The position numbers and the translations under genes are program-made. Under the pieces are notes generated by a model. That model was not told the DNA's origin. It saw only the letters and a program-made list of their open reading frames with translations, and ran no database searches. DNA of 64,000 nt from Owenweeksia sp048267305 (GTDB lineage: Bacteria > Bacteroidota > Bacteroidia > Flavobacteriales > Schleiferiaceae). Positions within the stretch are counted from its first letter, which is position 1; each line of letters opens with the position of its first letter. Positions 53,282 through 62,281 of the stretch are shown in pieces. Location: positions 1 to 64,000 of the forward strand of contig JBLWXT010000006.1 in assembly GCA_048267305.1 (NCBI GenBank), read 5' to 3'.

Positions 53282-54046
53282 ATGAGAGATAAAAGAAAAA
53301 TAGCCTTGGTAACTGGCGGAAGCCGAGGCTTGGGGAAAGACATGGCTTTGCAGCTTGCTAAAAAAGGTATAGATGTAATACTTACCTACCGCAGTAAAAA
53401 GCATGAAGCAGAAGAGGTGGCAGAGCAAATTAAAGCGGAAGGAATGAACGCTACAGCCCTACAACTTGACACGTCCAAAATTTCGGAATTTGAGGACTTC
53501 ATCCGTTCGCTCTCATTCGTTTTAAAATCTGATTTTAACAGCGAAAAAATAGACTTCCTGATAAACAATGCAGGCATTGGTTGGAATGCAGCCATTGGCG
53601 AAGCCACCGAAGAGCAGTTTGACACTTTAATCAACATCCACTTTAAAGGGCCTCTATTTCTTACCCAGGTAATTTTACCCCTTCTAAATGATGGAGGTGG
53701 TATCGTAAATATTTCCAGTGGCTTAACCCGTAAAACATTGCCTGGCCCATCTATTTATGCTGCTGCCAAAGGCGCTATGGAAATACTTACTCGCTACCAG
53801 GCAAAGGAACTGGGTAGTAGAGGGATTCGTTCAAACATAGTAGCGCCAGGAGCTATTGCCACTGATTTTAACGGAGGGGCAGTACGCGACAAACCCGAAT
53901 ACAACAAAATGGTAGCGAGCATGATTCCGCTTGGCCGTGTGGGTGAAGCCCACGACATTGGCGGTGTGGTGGCCTTTCTATGTAGCGATGATGCCAAGTG
54001 GGTTAATGGCGAACGTATTGAGGTTTCCGGAGGACAAACACTTTGA
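53282..54046 (+). CDS. Short-chain dehydrogenase/reductase
   Basis: A 254-residue classical SDR: NAD(P)-binding TGGSRGLGKD (residues 11-20), NNAG in LINNAGIGW, the catalytic Ser in NISSGLTR and YxxxK in YAAAKG, and the C-terminal CSDDAKWVNGERIEVSGGQTL-type end (cited as NGERIEVSGGQTL). It reduces or oxidises an unknown alcohol or ketone. The AraC gene follows after 62 bases on the same strand, with a hairpin between, and may regulate it. Confidence 0.9.
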   Translation: MRDKRKIALVTGGSRGLGKDMALQLAKKGIDVILTYRSKKHEAEEVAEQIKAEGMNATALQLDTSKISEFEDFIRSLSFVLKSDFNSEKIDFLINNAGIGWNAAIGEATEEQFDTLINIHFKGPLFLTQVILPLLNDGGGIVNISSGLTRKTLPGPSIYAAAKGAMEILTRYQAKELGSRGIRSNIVAPGAIATDFNGGAVRDKPEYNKMVASMIPLGRVGEAHDIGGVVAFLCSDDAKWVNGERIEVSGGQTL

Positions 54047-54059
54047 TGTTTTAAAGAAT

Positions 54060-54094
54060 CAGCCCCGCAGACTTTTAAAAAGCGCTCGGGGCTG
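54060..54094 (+). terminator. Hairpin after the SDR gene
   Basis: CAGCCCCG (54060-54067) and CGGGGCTG (54087-54094) form an 8-base stem with a 19-base loop. The following sequence is only weakly T-rich (CTTATCTTC), so it may be a leaky terminator. Confidence 0.5.
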
Positions 54095-54108
54095 CTTATC
54101 TTCATCCC

Positions 54109-55014
54109 ATGGAAAAAAACCTCAGCTTTGAGCAATTTTACAGGCGAAGGAATGGCCTGAGTAAAACCGACCCCGTTCCGCTTAAAGAACCATTTAACGT
54201 TTACGTGGCTGAGGACTATGTAGGGACCGCCAAAACAATGCCCTACAGCCGCAGAGACTATTACAAAATCAGCATGGTTTCTGGTGCCGGCAAAATTCAC
54301 TATGCCGACAAAACGCTGGAAGTAGAACAAAACATGCTGCTTTTTGGCAACCCACAAATCCCATACAACTGGGAAATGCCGCAAGAGCAAAAAACGGGTT
54401 ACTTCTGTGTGTTTACCGAAGAGTTTTTCAAAGGTTTTGGTCACATTAAAGAATATCCGCTTTTTCAACCCAACGGAATCCCCATTCTGGATATTAACAT
54501 TGAGGAAATGGCGGAGCTTTCAAAAATCTATGAAAAGATGTTTGTAGAGGTGGCCTCCGACTACACCTACAAATATGATGTGTTACGCACGCTTACTATG
54601 GAACTGATACATAGCGCCATGAAGCTTAGACCCGCCAAATTGCAAAAGCGACCTAAGCAGGAAGGCACAGCTGCCGAGCGCATCAGCAAATTATTCTGGG
54701 TATTGCTCGAACGACAATTTCCCATAGAATCCACTGCACAGCAAGTGCGATTGCGAACACCTGGTGACTTTGCACATCAACTTAATGTACACATCAATCA
54801 CCTCAACAAACTGCTAAAGGAAACTACAGGAAAAACCACATCACAGATCTTGGCAGACCGAACAAATATGGAAGCTCGTGCCATGCTTAAACACACCAAC
54901 TGGAATATCTCAGAAATTGCTTTTTGCCTTGGATTTGAAGATCCTTCCCACTTTATTAAATTTTTTAAAAAGAATACGAAGAGCACTCCTAATGGGTATA
55001 GAAGTGGAGAGTAA
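54109..55014 (+). CDS. AraC-family transcriptional regulator
   Basis: A 301-residue regulator. The N-terminal part is a cupin-like ligand domain (SGAGKIHYADKTLEVEQNMLLFG). The C-terminal AraC HTH lies at about 190-298, with FAHQLNVHINHLNKLLKETTGK for the first helix-turn-helix and FCLGFEDPSHFIKFFKKNT for the second. It shares orientation with the SDR gene and may control it. The ligand is unknown. Confidence 0.9.
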   Translation: MEKNLSFEQFYRRRNGLSKTDPVPLKEPFNVYVAEDYVGTAKTMPYSRRDYYKISMVSGAGKIHYADKTLEVEQNMLLFGNPQIPYNWEMPQEQKTGYFCVFTEEFFKGFGHIKEYPLFQPNGIPILDINIEEMAELSKIYEKMFVEVASDYTYKYDVLRTLTMELIHSAMKLRPAKLQKRPKQEGTAAERISKLFWVLLERQFPIESTAQQVRLRTPGDFAHQLNVHINHLNKLLKETTGKTTSQILADRTNMEARAMLKHTNWNISEIAFCLGFEDPSHFIKFFKKNTKSTPNGYRSGE

Positions 55015-55021
55015 AACTGCT

Positions 55022-55056
55022 TTCATAAAAAAAGCCCCAAATTTCTTCGAGGCTTT
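55022..55056 (-). terminator. Rho-independent terminator of the acs operon
   Basis: On the minus strand AAAGCC (55056-55051) pairs with GGCTTT (55036-55031), followed by TTTTATG. It lies 21 bases after the acs stop and may also serve the convergent AraC gene. Confidence 0.75.
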
Positions 55057-55076
55057 AAAATCTAATTTTGAGCAAA

Positions 55077-56981
55077 TTACAACGCCCCTTCCTTTATCTC
55101 ATCCACTATATCGGGATCGAGTAATGTAGATGTATCACCAAGATTGGAGGTATCACCTTCTGCAATCTTCCGCAAAATCCTGCGCATAATTTTACCTGAA
55201 CGGGTTTTTGGCAAACCACTCACAAACTGAATTTTTTCGGGCTTAGCTATTCTTCCGATCTCACTAACCACAGCCTCAATAATTTCGGCACGCACATTAT
55301 CGGGATTTTCCACCGGTTTGTTGGTGATTACATAGGCATAAATAGCTTGTCCTTTTATATCATGAGGATAACCCACCACGGCACTTTCAGCCACTATTTC
55401 ATCTATTGAGTTAATGGCATTTTCTATTTCGGCCGTTCCAAATCTATGGCCACTTACGTTTATCACATCATCCACACGGCCAATGATCCGGTACATTCCA
55501 TTTTCATCGCGCTTGGCACCATCACCAGTAAAATAATATCCTTCATAGGTATTGAAATAGGTGTTTTTGCAACGCTCATGATCACCATAGGTGGTGCGCA
55601 AAATGCCCGGCCACGGATGTTTCATCGCCAGATATCCTTCAACTCCATTCTCTGCTATTTCATTTCCCTCCTGATCTAAAAGCACAGGCTGAATTCCCGG
55701 CAAGGGATACCCCGCATGTGTGGGATTCATTGGCGAAAGACCTCCCAATCCGGAAATCATAATTCCTGCTGTTTCGGTTTGCCACCAGGTATCCACAATC
55801 GGTAATTTTTCCTTACCCACATGTATATGATACCAATCCCATGCTTCCTTATTTATAGGTTCACCCACACTTCCCAAGACCTTAAGTGAGTAAAGCCCAT
55901 AACTCAACACATGATCTTCGCCACAGGCCATTAACGCACGGATAGCCGTTGGTGCTGTGTAAAACTGATTAATGTTGTGCTTATCAATTACCTGCCAAAA
56001 ACGGCCCGGACCGGGATAGGTGGGCACTCCTTCAAACATCACTGTTGTAGCGCCATTTAAAAGCGGTCCATAAACGATATAGGTATGCCCGGTGATCCAG
56101 CCAACATCTGCCGTACACCAATACACATCACTTTCTTCATATTGAAATACGTTGGCAAAAGTATAGCCGGCATACACCATATATCCACCACAAGTATGTA
56201 CCACCCCTTTAGGTTTTCCGGTACTACCCGAGGTGTAAAGAATAAATAACATATCCTCGGCATCCATAGGTTCGGCCGGGCAATTTTTATCCACGGCTTC
56301 AACCTCATCATGCAGCCAAAAATCACGTCCTGCCTCCATTTTCACATTCCATCGTGTACGCTCAGAAACTATTACGGTTTCCACCGAAGGGCATTCCTTC
56401 AGTGCTTCATTTACCACCGCCTTTACGGGAATTTCCTTTGTACCGCGATATAAACCATCTGCGGTAAGCACCATTTTGCACTGGCAATCATTAATACGAT
56501 CAGCCAAGGCACTGGCTGAAAATCCTGCAAAAACCACTGTGTGTACCGCTCCAATTCTGGCGCAAGCCATTACAGCAATTGCCAGGTCAGGAATCATAGG
56601 CATATAAAGTGCTATACGATCACCTTTTTTGGCGCCATGTTTTTTCAACACGTTGGCGTATTTACACACCTCTTCGTGAAGCTCGCGGTAGGTAAGTCGT
56701 ACAAACCTTTCTTTAGGATCATTAGGCTCCCAGATCAGCGCCAGCTTGTTTCCTCGTTTTTCCAGGTGGCGATCCAGGCAGTTTTCGGTAATATTGAGTT
56801 TTCCGCCTTTAAACCATTCTACTTTCGGAGTTTCAAACTCCCACTCCAGTGTGGTATCCCATTTTTTTTGCCATTGAAAGTTATCAGCTATTCCGGCCCA
56901 AAATTCCGCAGGGTTATCTATACTTTTTTGATATTCGGTTTTATACTCCTCAAAAGAACTTATTTTAAAAACTGAACTCAT
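55077..56981 (-). CDS. acs: Acetyl-CoA synthetase
   Basis: A 634-residue AMP-forming acetate-CoA ligase, making acetyl-CoA from acetate, ATP and CoA. The ATP loop is YTSGSTGKPKGVVH near residue 245. Other motifs: the YWCTADVGWITGHTY segment typical of Acs, VDTWWQTETAG, and the C-terminal TRSGKIMRRILR with the Lys that Pat-type enzymes acetylate. It lies 10 bases downstream of prpE, so the two are cotranscribed. The product feeds the TCA cycle or lipid synthesis. Confidence 0.95.
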   Translation of the reverse strand: MSSVFKISSFEEYKTEYQKSIDNPAEFWAGIADNFQWQKKWDTTLEWEFETPKVEWFKGGKLNITENCLDRHLEKRGNKLALIWEPNDPKERFVRLTYRELHEEVCKYANVLKKHGAKKGDRIALYMPMIPDLAIAVMACARIGAVHTVVFAGFSASALADRINDCQCKMVLTADGLYRGTKEIPVKAVVNEALKECPSVETVIVSERTRWNVKMEAGRDFWLHDEVEAVDKNCPAEPMDAEDMLFILYTSGSTGKPKGVVHTCGGYMVYAGYTFANVFQYEESDVYWCTADVGWITGHTYIVYGPLLNGATTVMFEGVPTYPGPGRFWQVIDKHNINQFYTAPTAIRALMACGEDHVLSYGLYSLKVLGSVGEPINKEAWDWYHIHVGKEKLPIVDTWWQTETAGIMISGLGGLSPMNPTHAGYPLPGIQPVLLDQEGNEIAENGVEGYLAMKHPWPGILRTTYGDHERCKNTYFNTYEGYYFTGDGAKRDENGMYRIIGRVDDVINVSGHRFGTAEIENAINSIDEIVAESAVVGYPHDIKGQAIYAYVITNKPVENPDNVRAEIIEAVVSEIGRIAKPEKIQFVSGLPKTRSGKIMRRILRKIAEGDTSNLGDTSTLLDPDIVDEIKEGAL

Positions 56982-56991
56982 AATGTTTTAA

Positions 56992-58884
56992 TTATTTTAA
57001 TGATGGATAGAAAACATCCTTTATTTCATTTATTATTTCAGGGTCATCGATGGTAGAAGGAATTTTAAACTCTTCGCCATCAGCTATTGCCCTAAGTAGC
57101 TTTCGCATAATTTTTCCAGACCTTGTTTTTGGCAATCTCTTTACTGCATGCACAGTTTTGAGGGCTGCCACCGGCCCTATTTCCGAGCGCACCATATGCA
57201 CCACTTCCTGTGCAATTTCATGTATGGGTCTCTCAATACTATTGAGAACTATCAAAGCAATTGGAATTTGCCCCTTAAGCTCATCCGAAGCACCTATTAC
57301 AGCACACTCAGCTACATGTTTGTGCGCAGCCACCACTTCTTCCATTTCGGTAGTAGACAATCGATGGCCAGCCACATTGATGATATCATCCACCCTTCCA
57401 GTTATGTATACATAACCATCCCCATCCTTAAAGCCACCATCTCCGCTGAAATAATATCCCGGGAATTTTGTTAAATATCCCTTTTCGAAGCGTACATCAT
57501 CATTCCAAAGTGTGGGCAAGCAACCTGGGGGCAATGGTAACTTCACCACTACCAAGCCCTCTTCATCAGGCCCCGCAAGAGTACCATCTGCACGAAGAAT
57601 CTGCAAGTCATATCCACAAACCGGTTTTGACACCGACCCTGGTTTTACAGGCAACTCCTCTATTCCCACCATATTAGCCAACATTGGCCAACCACTTTCC
57701 GTTTGCCACCAATGGTCTATTACGGGCACCTTCAACATTTTTTCGCACCATTTTAAGGTAGCTACATCACATCGCTCTCCCGCTAAAAACAGATAGTTTA
57801 AACTACTTAAGTCCTTTTGTTTGACAAACTCTGCTTCGGGATCTTCCTTTCTAATAGCCCTAATGGCCGTTGGGGCAGTAAACATTGAGGTCACTTTGTA
57901 TTCCTCAATTACTCGCCAAAAGGTAGAGGCATCGGGAGTTTTTATTGGCTTTCCTTCAAATAATACTGTAGATGCCCCATAAATGAGAGGACCATAAACT
58001 ATAAAGGAATGCCCCACTACCCATCCAATATCGGAGGCTGCCCAAAAAGTATCGCCAGGCTTTACGTTATAAATAGAACGCATGCTGAAATTTAAAGCCA
58101 CTGCATATCCTCCATTATCGCGAAGTACTCCTTTGGGTTTTCCCGTGGTTCCTGATGTGTATAATATATATAGCGGATCAGTAGCTTCTACCGGTGTACA
58201 ACCTACGGTTTCGGCCGTTTCCAACATTTCTTCAAAATCCACATCTCTCTCATGCCCGGGCACCTCCGCTCCGAGCTTTCTGTTGAACAATACCACTCTC
58301 TCTGGTTTATGATTTGACTTTTCAATCGCCTGATCTACCATAGGTTTATAGGCTATTATCCTGTCTATCTCTATTCCTGAAGAGGCGGTAACAATTATTT
58401 TTGGTTTGGCATCATCAATTCTCAATGCCAGTTCATGAGGGGCAAATCCTCCAAACACCACCGAATGTATTGCTCCCAGCCTGGCACAGGCAAGCATCGT
58501 CATTACGGCTTCAGGTATCATAGGCATATAAATAACTACGGTATCCCCTTTCTTTATGCCAAGTGCTTTCAAGCCACCGGCAATGCGCGCCACTTCATCA
58601 CGCATCTGCCTATAGGTGTATTGTTTTTTTGTTTGAGTAACAGGAGAATCAAAATACATGGCCACCTGATTGGCGCGACCATTCTCCACATGATAGTCCA
58701 ATGCCAGGTAGGCAGTGTTCATCAACCCGCCTTTAAACCATCTGTAAAATCCATTTTCATCTTTCGACAGAACCTCATCCGGCTGCCTGAACCAGTCTAA
58801 GCGACTGGCCTCTTCACCCCAAAAAGCAGATGGGTTTTCAATACTTTTTTTATACTCCCCAGAAGAATTGCTCTGATAGGACAT
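56992..58884 (-). CDS. prpE: Propionyl-CoA synthetase
   Basis: A 630-residue AMP-forming acyl-CoA synthetase of the PrpE type. ATP loop YTSGTTGKPKGVLRDNGGY (the RDNGG is typical of PrpE rather than Acs), VIDHWWQTESGWPM, and TRSGKIMRKLLR at the C-terminus. It activates propionate and probably other short acids. It precedes acs in the same operon. Which of the two handles which acid cannot be settled from sequence, and mild overlap is usual. Confidence 0.9.
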   Translation of the reverse strand: MSYQSNSSGEYKKSIENPSAFWGEEASRLDWFRQPDEVLSKDENGFYRWFKGGLMNTAYLALDYHVENGRANQVAMYFDSPVTQTKKQYTYRQMRDEVARIAGGLKALGIKKGDTVVIYMPMIPEAVMTMLACARLGAIHSVVFGGFAPHELALRIDDAKPKIIVTASSGIEIDRIIAYKPMVDQAIEKSNHKPERVVLFNRKLGAEVPGHERDVDFEEMLETAETVGCTPVEATDPLYILYTSGTTGKPKGVLRDNGGYAVALNFSMRSIYNVKPGDTFWAASDIGWVVGHSFIVYGPLIYGASTVLFEGKPIKTPDASTFWRVIEEYKVTSMFTAPTAIRAIRKEDPEAEFVKQKDLSSLNYLFLAGERCDVATLKWCEKMLKVPVIDHWWQTESGWPMLANMVGIEELPVKPGSVSKPVCGYDLQILRADGTLAGPDEEGLVVVKLPLPPGCLPTLWNDDVRFEKGYLTKFPGYYFSGDGGFKDGDGYVYITGRVDDIINVAGHRLSTTEMEEVVAAHKHVAECAVIGASDELKGQIPIALIVLNSIERPIHEIAQEVVHMVRSEIGPVAALKTVHAVKRLPKTRSGKIMRKLLRAIADGEEFKIPSTIDDPEIINEIKDVFYPSLK

Positions 58885-58977
58885 AATATGTTTTATAATT
58901 ATTCAAAATTTTGCTTAAAGCTAAAAAAATGAACACATGAATGGACTTACAACCCCCATTAAATGCTAATTTTTTCA

Positions 58978-59355
58978 TTAATCTTCAAGATAGCTTAGGG
59001 GCGAAAGATTTTCGGCCTCTGCTTCTGAAAAGAGATGTGATTTTACAACAAACCTTTTACCCATGGGGATTTCCAGAGAAAAACTGGACCCTCTCCCGTT
59101 GGTAATATCTACGGTAAGCTGGGTATGCTTCCAATATTCAAACTGATCCTTAGCCATCCAAAATTCGCAGCCGGCTATTGTACCCAGGCAAACATCACTG
59201 CCACCCACTTTAAAATCGCCTTTTTCGAAGCACATGGGCTGAGAACCATCGCAACAGCCACCACTTTGATGAAACATGAGTTCACCAAACCTGGACCGTA
59301 ACTCATCCACCACCTTTTCGGCCTCTTCTGTAATTAACACTCTTGGTGTAAACAT
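58978..59355 (-). CDS. DUF779 protein, partner of aldehyde dehydrogenase
   Basis: A 125-residue DUF779 protein. The cysteine-rich segment HQSGGCCDGSQPMCFEKGDF near residue 30 is typical, and the C-terminal half is beta-rich. Genes of this family usually neighbour acetaldehyde dehydrogenases of the AldB/ExaC type and may help their assembly, which is unproven. It starts at ATG 59355 (MFTPRVLITEEA), as the family does; the upstream frame to 59433 would read through a hairpin. It follows ALDH. Confidence 0.85.
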   Translation of the reverse strand: MFTPRVLITEEAEKVVDELRSRFGELMFHQSGGCCDGSQPMCFEKGDFKVGGSDVCLGTIAGCEFWMAKDQFEYWKHTQLTVDITNGRGSSFSLEIPMGKRFVVKSHLFSEAEAENLSPLSYLED

Positions 59356-59389
59356 GATTTTAGTTTTACGTGATATTGATAAGAGTAAG

Positions 59390-59422
59390 TCGACCTCGAG
59401 GGCAATATGCCACCGAGGTCGA
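59390..59422. repeat. Intercistronic hairpin between ALDH and DUF779
   Basis: TCGACCTCG (59390-59398) and CGAGGTCGA (59414-59422), perfect 9-base arms with a 15-base loop, within the 115-base gap between the ALDH stop and the DUF779 start. It lacks a clear T run, so it is more likely an mRNA-processing or attenuation structure than a full terminator. Confidence 0.7.
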
Positions 59423-59470
59423 AGTCTCACCAACTAAATCCCTAACCTAACTACGCAGTGTTGTTACGGC

Positions 59471-60997
59471 CTAAAAGAAGCCTTGCTTTTTCTTGTCATA
59501 GGAAATAAGCATGTTTTTGGTTTGGCGATAGTGATCGAGCATCATCTTGTGATTTTCACGGCCAAACCCAGATTTTTTATATCCTCCAAATGGAGCATGA
59601 GCCGGATAGGTGTGATAGCAATTTACCCATACACGACCTGCCTGAATGGCTCTTGGCACCTGATAAATTTCGTGTGCATCACGTGTCCAAAGCCCGGCAC
59701 CCAGGCCATACATGGTATCGTTTGCTATTTCAATGGCTTCCTCTGTAGTTTTAAAAGTGGTAACCGAAACCACCGGACCGAAGATTTCCTCCTGAAAAAT
59801 CCGCATTTTATTATGCCCTTTAAAGATGGTAGGCTGTACATAATAGCCATTTTCCAATCCGCTGTTTTGAGAAAACTTGGCACCACCGCAAAGTACCTGC
59901 GCACCTTCTTCTCTGCCGATATTCATGTAGCTCATGATTTTCTCAAACTGATCATTAGAAGCCTGTGCTCCCATCATAGTGGATGGATCCAAAGGATTTC
60001 CCATCTTAATGGCCTTGGTACGAGCGATCACACGCTCCATAAACTTGTCGTAAATATCTTCATGCACCAAAATGCGGGATGGGCAGGTACACACTTCTCC
60101 CTGATTTAAGGCAAACATTACCGCTCCTTCCACTGCCTTGTCAAAAAATTCGTCATCAGCATCACCTACTGATTTCATGAATACATTTGGAGACTTCCCT
60201 CCAAGCTCCATAGTTACGGGTACTAAGTTTTCTGAGGCATATTGCATAATCAGGCGTCCCGTGGTGGTTTCTCCTGTAAAGGAAACCTTGGCCACTCTGG
60301 GCGAAGTTGCCAAAGGCTTTCCGGCCTCAGGGCCAAATCCTGTTACCACATTTAGTACTCCTGCCGGGAGAATACCATCGATCAATTCCATCAGGCACAT
60401 AATACTCGTTGGCGTTTGTTCGGCAGGCTTTACCACTATACAGTTTCCTGCAGCAAGTGCTGGAGCTACTTTCCAGGTGGCCATTAGCAATGGGAAGTTC
60501 CAGGGAATAATTTGCCCCACTACACCCAATGGTTCGTGCAAAGCGATACTCACTGTATTTTCATCATGCTCTGAGATGGTACTTTCATCGGCACGAATAA
60601 CTCCGGCAAAATATCGGAAGTGATCAATAACCAAAGGCAAATCAGCTGCCAAGGTTTCACGTATGGCCTTTCCATTATCTATGGTTTCAATGGTGGCTAG
60701 GTACTCTAAGTTATCTTCTATTACCTGTGCTATTTTTAGAAGCATATTAGATCGGGTGGTAGCCGAAGTCTTGCTCCATGAGGGAAATGCTTTATGAGCG
60801 GCATCCAATGCTGCTTCAATATCTTCTTTTGTGCCGCGTGCTGCTGTGGTAAAAGGCTGGCCGTTTACTGGCGATATGTTTTCAAAATACTCTCCCCTGG
60901 CAGGCTTCACCCATTCGCCACCAATATAATGTTCGTATTGAGGCTTAAATTCAACTGATTTCCCCACAAAGGGAAATGATGCTACTGCTGTTTCCAT
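59471..60997 (-). CDS. Acetaldehyde dehydrogenase (AldB/ExaC-like)
   Basis: A 508-residue NAD(P)-dependent aldehyde dehydrogenase of the AldB/ExaC group. Motifs: PWNFPLLMATWKVAPALAAGN, the glutamate in MELGGKSPNV, and the catalytic Cys in NQGEVCTCPSR, a pattern found in AldB and ExaC acetaldehyde dehydrogenases. It turns short aldehydes into acids, which acs and prpE then activate. ATG 60997 (METAVASF) is chosen over TTG 61006. The DUF779 gene follows, and an AraC gene is divergent 173 bases away. Confidence 0.92.
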   Translation of the reverse strand: METAVASFPFVGKSVEFKPQYEHYIGGEWVKPARGEYFENISPVNGQPFTTAARGTKEDIEAALDAAHKAFPSWSKTSATTRSNMLLKIAQVIEDNLEYLATIETIDNGKAIRETLAADLPLVIDHFRYFAGVIRADESTISEHDENTVSIALHEPLGVVGQIIPWNFPLLMATWKVAPALAAGNCIVVKPAEQTPTSIMCLMELIDGILPAGVLNVVTGFGPEAGKPLATSPRVAKVSFTGETTTGRLIMQYASENLVPVTMELGGKSPNVFMKSVGDADDEFFDKAVEGAVMFALNQGEVCTCPSRILVHEDIYDKFMERVIARTKAIKMGNPLDPSTMMGAQASNDQFEKIMSYMNIGREEGAQVLCGGAKFSQNSGLENGYYVQPTIFKGHNKMRIFQEEIFGPVVSVTTFKTTEEAIEIANDTMYGLGAGLWTRDAHEIYQVPRAIQAGRVWVNCYHTYPAHAPFGGYKKSGFGRENHKMMLDHYRQTKNMLISYDKKKQGFF

Positions 60998-60999
60998 TT

Positions 61000-61080
61000 T
61001 TGTCAATTTTATAATTTATCCAATGTTCCACAGATTATTTCACATTCAGCAGGAGATTCTTGTCAATTGATAGCACTATC
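61000..61080. promoter_or_regulatory. Candidate operator region between ALDH and the AraC gene
   Basis: Direct repeats TTGTCAATT at 61000-61008 and 61060-61068, 60 bases apart, and an imperfect palindrome GATAGCACTATC (61069-61080). The first repeat abuts the ALDH start, so it would act on translation or as a downstream operator; the second pair is better placed for an AraC dimer. No TAnnTTTG was found for either gene. Confidence 0.35.
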
Positions 61081-61170
61081 TTCCCAAACTACTATTAACC
61101 AGAGCATAACATCAATGAATTTCTTACATTAGCGTTTGAACATCAATAAAATCCCATAAATACATATCCT

Positions 61171-62079
61171 TTGGAATACATAGTTCCTCACAAACTCACA
61201 GAAACTGACAAACTACACTCTCTTGTGGAGCATCGTTCAAAGTTTTGCCTGGACTTTTGTGAGTTCAATGTTTTTGAAACCCACCAGCAGGCTGAAGATT
61301 TCAACCTTCAATTTGATGGATTCACGATAACCTCCATGCTGAGGGGTAAAAAGATCATGCATCTTGAAGGCTTTGATGATTTTGAATATGTACCGGGTGA
61401 AACGGTTATTGCACCTCGCCACACCCTTATGCGTATTGATTTTCCGGAAGCTAAAATGGCCGAGCCCACGCAGTGTACCGCCTTAGTGTTGGATAACCAC
61501 TATCTCAACAAACAGCTCACTCATATTAATTCGGGCTGGAAGGGAAGCCGTATCAGCCATGCCGAATGGAAAATTGATCCAAAAGAACTGATTATTAAAA
61601 ACAACCGTGAACTGGCTACCACCAGCACAAGGCTTTTGCAGCTACTCACAAGCGATGATCCCTTTAAGGAGTACCGTGCCGACCTGATGTTGAGGGAACT
61701 GGTGCTACACATGCTCAAGTTGCAAAATCTTAACGTGCTAAGAAAGGAGCATAAGACATCCAGTAACAGCTCTCCCTTCAATGCCGTGCTCGATTTTATC
61801 AGTAATAGTCTGAGCTCAGAAATCCGCATTGAAGACCTTTGTCAGGTTGCCGGTATGAGCAAATCGAGTTTTTACCGCGCCTTTAGCGATGAATATGGCA
61901 TTACACCGGTACAACTGATTTTGGAAGAGCGACTCAAATACGCTAAGGATACCCTGCAACAAAACCCTGATGTAAGCATTAAGGAAGTAGCCTACGCCTC
62001 AGGATTTAATGATCCCAACTACTTCGCTCGTGTTTTTCGCAAAATAGAGGGAGTGAGCCCCACAAATTTCAGGAAATAA
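61171..62079 (+). CDS. AraC-family regulator of the ALDH operon
   Basis: A 302-residue regulator with an N-terminal AraC_N-like domain (FDGFTITSMLRGKKIMHLEGF, cited as FTITSMLRGKKIMHLEGF) and a C-terminal AraC HTH (about 205-300): DLCQVAGMSKSSFYRAFSDEYG for the first and EVAYASGFNDPNYFARVFRK for the second HTH. The start is a TTG at 61171 with no ATG alternative. It is divergent from ALDH, consistent with aldehyde-responsive control of the operon, as in AcoR/ExaE-like arrangements (inference). Confidence 0.88.
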   Translation: MEYIVPHKLTETDKLHSLVEHRSKFCLDFCEFNVFETHQQAEDFNLQFDGFTITSMLRGKKIMHLEGFDDFEYVPGETVIAPRHTLMRIDFPEAKMAEPTQCTALVLDNHYLNKQLTHINSGWKGSRISHAEWKIDPKELIIKNNRELATTSTRLLQLLTSDDPFKEYRADLMLRELVLHMLKLQNLNVLRKEHKTSSNSSPFNAVLDFISNSLSSEIRIEDLCQVAGMSKSSFYRAFSDEYGITPVQLILEERLKYAKDTLQQNPDVSIKEVAYASGFNDPNYFARVFRKIEGVSPTNFRK

Positions 62080-62191
62080 TTAGCCACTCACCAAGCTGTT
62101 TTAGTTTGCCCGTTCCAATCTTGAAATCATCAGTACCTACCAAAATGTAGAAATCGGTTAAACGGTGAATAAAAACTTCAAATGATTTCGT

Positions 62192-62269
62192 CTATTGTAT
62201 CACAACCCTCTGAATGACAGTGCTATTCTTACCAATAGCTTCTAAAAGGTAAATACCAGGTAGAATCGC
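62192..62269 (-). pseudogene. Fossil of a T9SS C-terminal sorting domain, second copy
   Basis: A 25-codon frame reads AILPGIYLLEAIGKNSTVIQ and then RVVIQ-stop. This is the closing strand pattern of a T9SS type A domain (L-x-x-G-I-Y-L-L-x-A ... V-I-Q-R-V-V-I). Stops lie just upstream in the same frame, and no gene body precedes it. The rest of the 200-base gap between the AraC and receiver stops contains no other feature I can name. Confidence 0.6.
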
Positions 62270-62281
62270 CTATTAATTAAC

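Noticed and set aside
53794..54468. A 224-codon reverse frame spanning the SDR end and AraC start.
   Set aside because: It overlaps two well-supported genes on the other strand and shows no recognisable motif.
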